Source of the DNA: Propionibacterium sp.
GTDB lineage: Bacteria; Actinomycetota; Actinomycetes; Propionibacteriales; Propionibacteriaceae
Assembly (NCBI GenBank): GCA_012839035.1
Contig: DUOB01000009.1
Location: 1-64,000 of the forward strand
Length of the DNA stretch: 64,000 nt
Reading direction: 5' to 3'
The position numbers were made by a program, and so were the translations under genes. Positions 9,936 through 18,732 of this stretch are shown piece after piece; the first letter of the stretch is position 1; every line of letters begins with the position of its first letter. The notes beneath the pieces were generated by a model. It did no database searches. It worked only from the letters and a program-made list of their open reading frames with translations, and was not told the DNA's origin.

Positions 9936-11156
9936 GTGACAATGGGCAGCATGGCTGTTGAGATTGGCGTGCCCGGGGTCACCGATGCGGTGCAGATCGG
10001 TCAGGGCGGGTTCGGCAAGGTGTATCGGGCGCACCAGTCCGACCTCAATCGTGACGTCGCTGTCAAGGTGCTCACGAACGTGGACCTCGATGAGGAGGCC
10101 CAGCAGCGCTTCACCCGGGAGGCCCGCGCGATCGGTCGGTTGAGCGGCCATCCCAACGTGGTCGATGTCTATGCCCAGGGTCTCACCGACGACGGCGCTC
10201 CCTATCTGATCATGGAGTTGTGCGCCGGTGGCTCGCTCGGTGACCGCGTCAAACGGGGTCGGCCGCTGACCTGGCAGGAAGCGACCGAGAACGTCGTCGC
10301 GATCTCCGGGGCCCTGCAAACCGCGCACGCGGTCGGCATCCTGCACCGCGACATCAAACCCGCCAATCTGCTGGTCGATTCCTATGGCACGGCGAAGCTG
10401 GCCGACTTCGGGATCGCCCACGTCGGCAGTGAGGCAACGATGACCGCGACCGGCACGATGGCCGGGTCCCCGGCCCACATCGCGCCCGAGCTGATCATGG
10501 GCCAGAAGCCCACCCCGGCCAGCGACGTCTATTCGATGGCCTCCACCCTCTTCGCGCTGATCACCGGTCAGGCACCGTTCGTGCGGGAGGGGGACACCTC
10601 GCTGCTGCCCCTCATCCAGCGCATCACCCACGAGCCCGCGCCACACCTGGGTCAGTGGGGCGTACCCCCACCCATCGCCGACATCATCGCCGCCGCCATG
10701 GCGAAGAACCCGGCGGCCCGCCCGCAGTCGATCGAGGAGTTCGCGCAGGCGCTGATGACCGCACGCGGCCGGCTCGGCCTCCCGCCCGGGGACTATCGCG
10801 TTCAGCGGGCCGCTACCCCGGCGGTCGATTCCGGTCTGACGATGGTGCCGGCGGGCTATCCGACGCCGAGGGGGAGGGGTACGCCGCCACCGCCTGCCCA
10901 CCCCGCTCCGCAGCCCGGTCCAGCTCCCTATCCGGCCCATCCCCCGACACCCGGCGGCTGGCAGCCGCAGGTCCCAGCCGGAGCGGGCGGGGGCATGGTC
11001 GCTGCCAACACAGCGGAGGGTTCGAACGGTCGGGGGATCATCATCGCGTGCTGGGCCGTGGTGGTGGTGTGCCTGGTGGCAATGATCTGGATGTTGGTCC
11101 GGCGGGCGCAGCTGATGCAGGTCAGCGCACCGCTGCTGTCCCCGTTCTGGCCATGA
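9936..11156 (+). CDS. Ser/Thr protein kinase with single C-terminal TM helix
   Basis: IGQGGFGKVYRA glycine loop, HRDIKPANLL, ADFGIAH, C-terminal GIIIACWAVVVVCLVAMIWML hydrophobic segment; exact start uncertain (9936-9951). Confidence 0.92.
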   Translation: MTMGSMAVEIGVPGVTDAVQIGQGGFGKVYRAHQSDLNRDVAVKVLTNVDLDEEAQQRFTREARAIGRLSGHPNVVDVYAQGLTDDGAPYLIMELCAGGSLGDRVKRGRPLTWQEATENVVAISGALQTAHAVGILHRDIKPANLLVDSYGTAKLADFGIAHVGSEATMTATGTMAGSPAHIAPELIMGQKPTPASDVYSMASTLFALITGQAPFVREGDTSLLPLIQRITHEPAPHLGQWGVPPPIADIIAAAMAKNPAARPQSIEEFAQALMTARGRLGLPPGDYRVQRAATPAVDSGLTMVPAGYPTPRGRGTPPPPAHPAPQPGPAPYPAHPPTPGGWQPQVPAGAGGGMVAANTAEGSNGRGIIIACWAVVVVCLVAMIWMLVRRAQLMQVSAPLLSPFWP

Positions 11157-12676
11157 CCAGCGGGCCCGGCTCCTCCGGCGATCTCACCGAGCGCCTGCGG
11201 ACGACATCGACGTGGACCGACGAGATGCTCGCGGAGGCCGGGATCCCCGTCGCGCACGTGCCCTTCGTCAGCGTGGGCGGCGGGTTCGGGTCCTTCGTGC
11301 TGGCCGATCGGTTGCGGATCTATGGCGTACCCCCCGAGCAGATCAAGGTCGTCTCCCCACGACCGAACGCCTGGGATACCTATCGGCACCTCGCGACGGT
11401 CTCCCAGATCCCGGATCACGAACGGATCCGGTCCGACTCCGCCTCCTGTCCGGACAACCTGTGGGGATATCCGAGCTATGCCTTCACCGAGGCCTGGCAG
11501 AAGAAGTCGTTGCGCCGGATCTGGCAGGTGGCGACCGAGCCGATCCTCGACGACTATTTCACTCCCCAGGCCGGGCAGGTCTATGCCGCGACGGCCAAGG
11601 AGGCCGAGCGGATCGGGTGGGCGGGGATGGTGCAGCCGGGCCGGGCACGGATGGTACGCCGGCACGCTGCCGGCGGTTATGTCGTCCTCGTCACCCCGCC
11701 GGCGGGTTGGGCACAGACCCGGCGGGTGGCGTACCGCTGCCGCTGGGCCCACATCGCCGTCGGCTATCCCGGGGTCAACTTCACCCCCGATCTGCAGGAC
11801 TATCGCCAGCGCACCGGCGATTTCACCCATGTGGTGAACGCCTATGAGCCGCACGAGCACGTCTATGAACAGCTGCGGGGACGCGGCGGGCGGGTGCTGG
11901 TGCGTGGCTCCGGGATCGTGGGTTCGCGCATCCTGCAGCGGCTGCTCGATGAAGTCGAGCGCCACGGTGCCCGGATCCAGGTGCTGCACCTGTTCCGCAC
12001 CTGGCGCGACGGCACCGCCGGGCCGTTGACGTTCCGGCGGGAGGCGAAGAACGGATTCCAGTACCAGGCGTTCAACTATGCGAAGGCCGCCTGGGGCGGC
12101 CAGCTCAAGGAGAAGCTCGAACGGCTCACCGGACAGGAACGCGCCGACTTCATCAAGGCCATGGGCGGCACCAACACCCCGCACCGCAAGGCATGGGACA
12201 CGCAGCTCGATCGGGCGCGCGCCTCGGGCGTCTATCGGGCAGCGGTCGGCACCGTGCAGTCGGTCGATCGCGGACAGACCGGGATCCAAACGACCCTCCG
12301 CACCCCCGACGGCACCACCACGCCGTTGGAGGCGGACTACATCATCGATGCCACGGGCCTGGTCGCCGACCTCAAGCAGTCCCAGCTCCTCGCCGACCTG
12401 CTCGAGCACACCGGTGCGGGCCGCAATCCGATGCGCCGGCTGGATGTGTCGAACCATTTCGAGATCACGGGTACGCGGAGTGAGCCGGGGCGCCTCTATG
12501 CCTCCGGCTCCATCACGCTGGGCGGGCCGTTCGCGCCGGTCGATTCCTTCCTCGGCCTGCAATACGTCGCCCAGCAGATCTCCGACGACCTGGTCCGGCA
12601 GGGGTTCGCGCCGAAGTTCGGCCCCGGGCGCTCGGTCGCGCAGTGGTGGCGCTGGGTCAAGGGGGTGGCGCCGTGA
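11153..12676 (+). CDS. FAD/NAD(P)-binding oxidoreductase-like protein
   Basis: From ATG 11153 (ATGA overlap with kinase stop); VSVGGGFGSFVLADRLR and VLVRGSGIVGSRILQRLLDEVE Rossmann-type motifs, DYIIDATGL. Confidence 0.75.
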   Translation: MTSGPGSSGDLTERLRTTSTWTDEMLAEAGIPVAHVPFVSVGGGFGSFVLADRLRIYGVPPEQIKVVSPRPNAWDTYRHLATVSQIPDHERIRSDSASCPDNLWGYPSYAFTEAWQKKSLRRIWQVATEPILDDYFTPQAGQVYAATAKEAERIGWAGMVQPGRARMVRRHAAGGYVVLVTPPAGWAQTRRVAYRCRWAHIAVGYPGVNFTPDLQDYRQRTGDFTHVVNAYEPHEHVYEQLRGRGGRVLVRGSGIVGSRILQRLLDEVERHGARIQVLHLFRTWRDGTAGPLTFRREAKNGFQYQAFNYAKAAWGGQLKEKLERLTGQERADFIKAMGGTNTPHRKAWDTQLDRARASGVYRAAVGTVQSVDRGQTGIQTTLRTPDGTTTPLEADYIIDATGLVADLKQSQLLADLLEHTGAGRNPMRRLDVSNHFEITGTRSEPGRLYASGSITLGGPFAPVDSFLGLQYVAQQISDDLVRQGFAPKFGPGRSVAQWWRWVKGVAP

Positions 12677-13095
12677 CCCCGACACTGTTCGGCCGCATCC
12701 AGACCCGTTGGTTCGTCCTGCTCGTCATCGGCATCCCCTGGACGGTGTTCCTGATGGGTTTCGCGGCGTTGGCCGGCTCGTCCTATGGATCCCTGCTCCT
12801 CGGTGGGCTGATGGTCCTGGGGGTGGTGGGCCTGTTGGGCACGGTCTGGGAGTTCGCCTATCACGGGCTCCAACAGTTGCGCTGGGAGAAGGACTGGCCC
12901 GCGCTGTTCGGCTTTCTCACGATCATCAACGAGGGTCTGGTGCTGGCGCTGGTCATGGTGCTGCTCGACCGTCCGCTCGGACCGCTCGGCTGGTTCCACT
13001 TCGTGACCACGTGGCTGTGGATGTGGGTCTGGGTCAACGGTCCGATGCGGGTCGTCGCGCCCCGGTGGCGCTATCGCGGGGGAAGGCTGTTCTGA
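12673..13095 (+). CDS. Small integral membrane protein, function unknown
   Basis: GTG start overlapping upstream stop (GTGA); about 4 hydrophobic segments, VTPTLFGRIQTRWFVLLVIGIPW... Confidence 0.75.
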   Translation: MTPTLFGRIQTRWFVLLVIGIPWTVFLMGFAALAGSSYGSLLLGGLMVLGVVGLLGTVWEFAYHGLQQLRWEKDWPALFGFLTIINEGLVLALVMVLLDRPLGPLGWFHFVTTWLWMWVWVNGPMRVVAPRWRYRGGRLF

Positions 13096-13096
13096 G

Positions 13097-14311
13097 ATGG
13101 ACCTCTCCTTCGTCGATGAGGCGGCGACGCGACGGGCAGCCCTCGTCCAGCGACGGAAGCGGCTCGGCTATCTCGTGCCCGCCACGATCACGCTCGCCTG
13201 GCTGATCGGTCTCACCGTGTTCGGGCTCTGGCCCCGGGTCCTCGACAACTGGGCGGCGTTCCTGACGATGGTCGTCGGGTCGTTCGTGGCGGGCTCGACG
13301 CCCCAGGGCGGCGGCGCGGTCGCCTTCCCCGTGTTCACGAAAGGGCTCGGAATCTCCGCCGAGGTCGCTCGCGTGTTCTCCCTCTGCATCCAGACGATCG
13401 GCATGGGATCGGCCGCCCTCGTCATCCTGATCCGCCGGGTGCCGGTCGATGGGTTCGCGCTTCGGCTGGGCATCCCGTCGGCGCTCGTCGGGTTTTTTCT
13501 CGGGATCCACATGCTGAGCGACACCACCCGCCCGTTCTGGCCGTCGCTGCTCCCGGGTGCCTATCTCAAAGTCGCCTTCACCCTCCTCATCATGACCACG
13601 GCGACGATCGTGTGGCTGGGATCGCGAGTCCCGGTGCGGGAGGTACGCAGCCGGATCCGCCCCGCCGGTCCACGGCAGGGTGCGCTCCTCGTTGCGGCCA
13701 CGTTCATCGGCGGGGTGGCGTCGTCTCAGCTCGGATCGGGTGCGGACGTGTTCTTCTTCCTGGTCGCAGCGGTGCTGTTGGGCCTGGAGCCGCGGGTCGG
13801 CGTACCCACCTCCGTCATCATCATGGCCAGCGTCTCCGCCGCCGGTCTCGCCTATCTGGGGCTCGTCCACGGGATGCTCAACGTCGGCGTGCAGGGTGAT
13901 CAGGTGATCTCGATCGGCGGCCACCTGCTCGCCACACCGCTGAACGCCGGGCGCAACGACCTGCTCGGGCTCTGGCTCGCGGGGACTCTCGCGGCGTGTT
14001 GGACCGCCCCGCTCGGAGCTGCATTCGCCGCGGCCGTGTCGAACCGGGTGCTCGTCGGGTTCGTGGCAGCGCTCGCGCTCCTCGAGGTCATCACGACCAT
14101 CCTCTTCCTGCCGCAACTGCGCACGGATCCGGGGCTCACGGCGTTCGCCGTGGCTTCCGCGGTCGTGATGATGGTCGCGCTGTGGCTGGGGGATCGTTAT
14201 CGACACCGCATCGCCGGGACCGTCCTCGACGGGCGGGCATCGCTGGGTCGGGACGAGGTGGAGGCGGTGCCCGAGTACGCCGACCGCACCGAACGAGGGA
14301 GCCGCCAGTGA
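13097..14311 (+). CDS. TauE/SafE (TSUP) family permease
   Basis: 404 aa polytopic protein; VVGSFVAGSTPQGGGAVAFPVFTKGLGI and FIGGVASSQLGSGADVFFFLV resemble the duplicated TSUP signature. Confidence 0.75.
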   Translation: MDLSFVDEAATRRAALVQRRKRLGYLVPATITLAWLIGLTVFGLWPRVLDNWAAFLTMVVGSFVAGSTPQGGGAVAFPVFTKGLGISAEVARVFSLCIQTIGMGSAALVILIRRVPVDGFALRLGIPSALVGFFLGIHMLSDTTRPFWPSLLPGAYLKVAFTLLIMTTATIVWLGSRVPVREVRSRIRPAGPRQGALLVAATFIGGVASSQLGSGADVFFFLVAAVLLGLEPRVGVPTSVIIMASVSAAGLAYLGLVHGMLNVGVQGDQVISIGGHLLATPLNAGRNDLLGLWLAGTLAACWTAPLGAAFAAAVSNRVLVGFVAALALLEVITTILFLPQLRTDPGLTAFAVASAVVMMVALWLGDRYRHRIAGTVLDGRASLGRDEVEAVPEYADRTERGSRQ

Positions 14312-15150
14312 GACGGATCGCCGACTACGAGTTCGTCCGGGAGCTCGGCACCGGCAACTACGGGACCTATTGGCTCGCGCGTACGCCGCAGCGGCTCGGC
14401 ATCGACGACGAGTTCTGTGCCGTCAAGGTCCTCGCGGCGCAGGCGAGCGGGGACGCGTTCAAGCGGATGGTGAACGAGCTGCGGCTGTTCGCGTCCGCCA
14501 AGTCTGATTGTCTGGTGACGCTGTTCGACGCCGGACACGAGGACGGTCAGCTCTTCTATGCCGCCCGCTATCACCCGCGTGGTTCGCTGGCAGAGGCGCA
14601 AGGGCTGTCGCCGGAGACGATCGTGCGGGCCGTCGCCGATGCCGCGCGGGGCGCGCACGCGCTCCATGAGCTCGGCGTGGCCCACCGGGACATCAAGCCG
14701 GCGAACATTCTGTTGACGGGATCGACGGGGAGCGCGCAACGGGCGCCTCGCGGCCCCGGCCCGACCGCGGTCCTCGCCGATCTCGGGTTGGCGCAGCGGT
14801 TGTCCCCGGGCCAGACGGTCACGGGGCTCGGGCCGATCGGCACCCTCGCCTTCATGGAACCCGGCGTCGCCCGCGGGCTTCCCGCCGGTCGGGCCTCGGA
14901 CATCTGGGGGCTGGCCGCGACGCTCCAGTCGGCCCTGACCGGGGTCGATCCGTTCCCCAACCTCCCGGGCAGCACCCTCGTGCACGCCCTGCACCACCTC
15001 CTGAACACCCCGCCCACCGTGACGATCACGGATTCCCGCTGGGCGGAGATCGCGCGCCGCGGGATGGCGGCGGAGCGCGGGGAGCGTTGGCGTACGGCCC
15101 TCGATTTCGCCCACGCCCTCGACGCCACGCTGACGGGAGCGCCGCGATGA
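14308..15150 (+). CDS. Ser/Thr protein kinase (soluble, DLG in place of DFG)
   Basis: GTG start in GTGA overlap; VRELGTGNYGTYWLART, HRDIKPANIL, LADLGLAQ, ASDIWGLAATL. Confidence 0.88.
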   Translation: MRRIADYEFVRELGTGNYGTYWLARTPQRLGIDDEFCAVKVLAAQASGDAFKRMVNELRLFASAKSDCLVTLFDAGHEDGQLFYAARYHPRGSLAEAQGLSPETIVRAVADAARGAHALHELGVAHRDIKPANILLTGSTGSAQRAPRGPGPTAVLADLGLAQRLSPGQTVTGLGPIGTLAFMEPGVARGLPAGRASDIWGLAATLQSALTGVDPFPNLPGSTLVHALHHLLNTPPTVTITDSRWAEIARRGMAAERGERWRTALDFAHALDATLTGAPR

Positions 15151-16259
15151 GTGCGCCCGCGGTGCGCGTCGGGGCAGGCAACGGTGTTGCCGTGCGGGTG
15201 AAGGACCTGATCGCCTGGTTCGTGCCGCCGCCCGGCACCGAAACGGCCGGGCTCGTCCGGTCGCTCGTTCTCGCGGAGGACGCGGCCTCCGGGCTGCCAT
15301 TGGGTCCGTTGACGGAGTTGAGACGGAGTACGCCGGGTCTGTCCCTCGCCGTCGTCTCGCTGGGCCTCGAGTTCGGTCAGGCATGGGTGTGCGGTGACGC
15401 GGTCGTGACCATCGACGGCCCGGACGACCGGAGTGAGGTTCGCGTACGCGACGCCACCGGTGTCGCACAGCGGACGTTTCCGCTGCCCCGCTATGCGGTG
15501 CGGCTCGGAGAGGTCGGTGTCGGAGATACCTGGAGCCACCTCATCGAAGGGGCGGTGCCGGCGGGTGGGATCGCGATCGTCTGGGACCCGAGCCGCCATC
15601 CGCAGATGCCGGTCCGCCCGGTCGGCACCGCACACGGCCGAGTCGAGAGCCCGAGCCCCCTGGAAGGTGCGATCCCGGCGCCTGCCCAGCCCGGTCGGCC
15701 TCGTGCGGAAGTGGTGTCCCTCCTGGGTGGACAGGCCACCGGCACGCGGGCGCCCCTGCCGCTGGCGGGGGCGGAGGAGGAGTCGGTCGATCAGATCGAG
15801 GTGCCCGGTCTGCGGTGCGCACGCGGTCACTTCAACCACCCGCATGCGGCGAACTGCGCTTGGTGCGGCCTCGGCATGATCCAGGTCTCCCACGTGCTGG
15901 TGAAACGGCCGCGGCCTTCGCTGGGGGTGCTAGTCGTCGATGGGCGGGCCACGTTCACACTCGATGCCGACTATGTCCTGGGACGCATGCCGCACGTCGT
16001 GCCGGAGGTCGATGGCCGTCGGGTACGGGAGATCGTGCTCTCCGCCGACCGGGCCATCAGCCGCGCGCATGCCGCGATCCGCCTCGTGGAATGGGACGTG
16101 TGCGTCGAGGACCTCGGCTCGGGCATCGGGACCTGGATCCAGCAGCCGGGACAGATGCCGTTCCAGCTTCCGCCGGGCCAGCGGGTGCCGTTGGCGCCGG
16201 GGGCGACGGTGCACATCGGACCGCACCGCTTGACCTTCCACTCGCACTTCCTGCGCTGA
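15147..16259 (+). CDS. FHA-domain protein with CxxGH..CxxC zinc-ribbon-like linker
   Basis: ATGA overlap with kinase; LRCARGHFNHPHAANCAWCGLGM then YVLGRMP...RAISRAHAAIRLVEWDVCVEDLGSGIGTWI (FHA motifs). Confidence 0.88.
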   Translation: MSAPAVRVGAGNGVAVRVKDLIAWFVPPPGTETAGLVRSLVLAEDAASGLPLGPLTELRRSTPGLSLAVVSLGLEFGQAWVCGDAVVTIDGPDDRSEVRVRDATGVAQRTFPLPRYAVRLGEVGVGDTWSHLIEGAVPAGGIAIVWDPSRHPQMPVRPVGTAHGRVESPSPLEGAIPAPAQPGRPRAEVVSLLGGQATGTRAPLPLAGAEEESVDQIEVPGLRCARGHFNHPHAANCAWCGLGMIQVSHVLVKRPRPSLGVLVVDGRATFTLDADYVLGRMPHVVPEVDGRRVREIVLSADRAISRAHAAIRLVEWDVCVEDLGSGIGTWIQQPGQMPFQLPPGQRVPLAPGATVHIGPHRLTFHSHFLR

Positions 16260-16266
16260 GCGGATG

Positions 16267-17202
16267 TCAGCAGGCTCCCGCGGACAGATCCCCGAGGTGG
16301 CCGCGCAACCAGTCGGCCGTCCGGGAGAGGGTGGTCGTCCCCTGATCGAAACTGGGAGCATCCACCGCGATCGCCACGGCGACCCGGCCCGTCGGCGTCG
16401 GCACGACCCCGAACTGTCGCACCAGATAGCCGGCCGAGGAAGGCCCCCAGCCGCCCTTGAAGCGGCTGCCCGTCAGCCGGCCCAGACCCCATTGCTGACT
16501 GGGCGCGATATTGCCCATCGCTGCATAGACGGGTTCTGCCTCGGCCCGACACGGGAGCTGGGCCGCGAACCTCGCCTGATCGGCCAGCGACCACCGGGTC
16601 TGCCCGAACGCCGTATAGGGCGGGCGGACCTGTTCCGCCTGGGTGTGTGTGCGGTGGTCGCCGAAGTTCCTGAGTACGCGGTCCGTGGCCGCCGCGGCCT
16701 CCGCGGGTGACCCCAACGACTGCCACAGCCGGATCGCCGCGTCATTGTCGGAGGCGGTGATCGCGCTGCGCATCGTCGGACGGAGTTCGGGGCCCTGCGG
16801 CGTACCCTCCACCGCGATCGCCACCGGCACCTTCGACGTCGACCAGGCGACTGGGTCACCCGGATCACCGAGGACGGTGGGGGTGGCGGTGGAGCCGACA
16901 GGAACGACCGCGACGGACACCCGGCCCTGCTGCGTCGCCGCGAACCGTGCGAACGATGCGGGGAGATCCTCAGCGGCGGCAACGGGCGGCGATGGGGAAG
17001 GGTCCGACTCGGAGCCGGCCGGCGGGAGGGCGGAGGACTGCGGGATCTGGCTGAGGACGCCGGGAGACGGCCCAGCGGTGGACGGTGGCGGAGCAGCGCC
17101 GGTGGCCGGAGGGGGCGGAGCAGTGGTGGTGGCGGGAGTCGCAGCGGACGAGCATCCGACGAGCAGCACTGCGATGAGGCTCAGACCGAGCGTGGTCCGC
17201 AT
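16267..17202 (-). CDS. Serine hydrolase lipoprotein, class A beta-lactamase/transpeptidase-like fold
   Basis: Lipobox-like VLLVGC; STSK (SxxK), SDN and KGG motifs in order. Confidence 0.75.
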   Translation of the reverse strand: MRTTLGLSLIAVLLVGCSSAATPATTTAPPPPATGAAPPPSTAGPSPGVLSQIPQSSALPPAGSESDPSPSPPVAAAEDLPASFARFAATQQGRVSVAVVPVGSTATPTVLGDPGDPVAWSTSKVPVAIAVEGTPQGPELRPTMRSAITASDNDAAIRLWQSLGSPAEAAAATDRVLRNFGDHRTHTQAEQVRPPYTAFGQTRWSLADQARFAAQLPCRAEAEPVYAAMGNIAPSQQWGLGRLTGSRFKGGWGPSSAGYLVRQFGVVPTPTGRVAVAIAVDAPSFDQGTTTLSRTADWLRGHLGDLSAGAC

Positions 17203-17226
17203 GACAGCTCTCCGATCAGCCGGTCA

Positions 17227-17820
17227 TCAGATCAGGTAGACAACCGCGTTGTTGCCGCCGGTGCAGGTGACGAGTCGGTCGCCACTGCACCTCATCTCGT
17301 ATTGGGTTTGGGTGACCGGGCTGTAGGCGGGGATGGTGACCGGCGCGTTGCGCACCGGATTGGATCCGTAGGAGATGCGCACCTCCTCCGCGAACGGGCA
17401 GGAGGTCACGTCGGTGCCGACCGCGGATTGGGTGAATCCGCCCACGTCGCCGGTGATGGCGGGGCAGGTGCGTGCACCCGCCGGGAAAGCCGGTGGCGGG
17501 GGAGGCGGGGGCGGAGGCGGCTCGGTCGTGGGGGGCGTCGTCGGATCGGGTTCCGGTGGTGCCGTGGTGGAAGGCACCGGGTCCGCTGTGGTGGGCGGTG
17601 CCGTCGTGGGCTGCGGAGCGCTGGTGGTCGGCGCGATCGTCGGCCCGCCAGTCTCGGTGGTGGGACGGGCGGTGACGTTCGGCACCGGGGAGATCACGAA
17701 GTTCCAGACCCCGACACCCAAGGTGGTGAGCAGGGCGACGGCCGCTGCCGCAATCGAGACGACCACTCCAGTTCTGGATTGACGGGGCGGTCCGGGTGGA
17801 CCGGCGTGCGGTAAGGACAT
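17227..17820 (-). CDS. Single-TM protein with Pro/Thr-rich linker and Cys-containing C-terminal domain
   Basis: TM VVSIAAAAVALLTTLGVGVWNF; PPPPPPPPPP tract; TSCPFAEEVRISY...YEMRCSGDRLVTCTGGNNAVVYLI C-terminus. Confidence 0.7.
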   Translation of the reverse strand: MSLPHAGPPGPPRQSRTGVVVSIAAAAVALLTTLGVGVWNFVISPVPNVTARPTTETGGPTIAPTTSAPQPTTAPPTTADPVPSTTAPPEPDPTTPPTTEPPPPPPPPPPAFPAGARTCPAITGDVGGFTQSAVGTDVTSCPFAEEVRISYGSNPVRNAPVTIPAYSPVTQTQYEMRCSGDRLVTCTGGNNAVVYLI

Positions 17821-17845
17821 GGCGTCTCGATTGCGGCCGGATCGG

Positions 17846-18679
17846 TCAGTGACCGAAGGAGTCGGAATCCATCATCGGGTCGGCCTGCGGGCCGGCCTGC
17901 AGACCAGCGAGCGCCTCGACCTCATCGGGCGACAGCTGGAAATCAAAGACGTCGAGGTTCTCGGCCTGCCGCTGCGGGTTGCCGGACTTCGGTGCCGTGG
18001 CGGCGCCGACCTCGATGCTCCAGCGCACCAGGACCTGGCCCGCGCTCTTGCCATGCCGGGCAGCGATCTCGTGGACGAGTGGTTCGCCGCGGAGACCGTT
18101 GTCCCGACCCAGTGGGCTCCAGGCCTCGGTGATGATGCCCTGCTCCGCGTGATAGGCCCGCTCTGCCGCCCGGTCGTAGTAGGGGTGCATCTCGATCTGG
18201 TTGACCTCGGGGGTGACGCCGGTCTCGGTGATCAGGCGGTCGATGTGAGTCGCCTTGAAGTTCGAGGTGCCGATGGCCTTGGCCAGGCCCTGCCGCTGCA
18301 GCTCGATCAGGCCCTCCCAGGCCTTGACATAGAGATCCTGGTCGGGGTTGGGCCAGTGGATGAGGGCCAGGTCGACGTAATCCATCCCGAGTCGGTCCAA
18401 ACAGGCCTGCAGGCCGGCGGCAGCGTCACCGTGCCACTGGCGGTTGAACTTGGTGGTGATGAACACGTCGCTGCGGTCGAGGCCGGACGCGCGCACAGCC
18501 TTGCCGACCGGCTCCTCGTTCAGGTAGTTCTCCGCCGTGTCGATGTGTCGGTAGCCCACCTCGAGGGCACTGCGCACCGCGGTCTCGCACTCGTCGCCCT
18601 CCATGGGCCACGTGCCCAGCGCCACCTGCGGCATCGCGCCCCCGGAGCGCAGGGTCAGGGTCGGAGCAAGGTTGGTCAT
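17846..18679 (-). CDS. Aldo/keto reductase
   Basis: GYRHIDTAENYLNEEPVGKAVR, LIHWPNP, KAIGTSNF, VNQIEMHPY motifs. Confidence 0.93.
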   Translation of the reverse strand: MTNLAPTLTLRSGGAMPQVALGTWPMEGDECETAVRSALEVGYRHIDTAENYLNEEPVGKAVRASGLDRSDVFITTKFNRQWHGDAAAGLQACLDRLGMDYVDLALIHWPNPDQDLYVKAWEGLIELQRQGLAKAIGTSNFKATHIDRLITETGVTPEVNQIEMHPYYDRAAERAYHAEQGIITEAWSPLGRDNGLRGEPLVHEIAARHGKSAGQVLVRWSIEVGAATAPKSGNPQRQAENLDVFDFQLSPDEVEALAGLQAGPQADPMMDSDSFGH

Positions 18680-18732
18680 GCATCTTCCTCTCGGATTTGA
18701 TTCACAGTGTCAGCCGGCAGAGGGCCGGTTGG

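Noticed and set aside
16267-17202. Antibiotic-resistance beta-lactamase call
   Set aside because: Fold motifs are present, but lipoproteins of this type are common in actinobacteria and are not proven to hydrolyse beta-lactams; kept as serine hydrolase.
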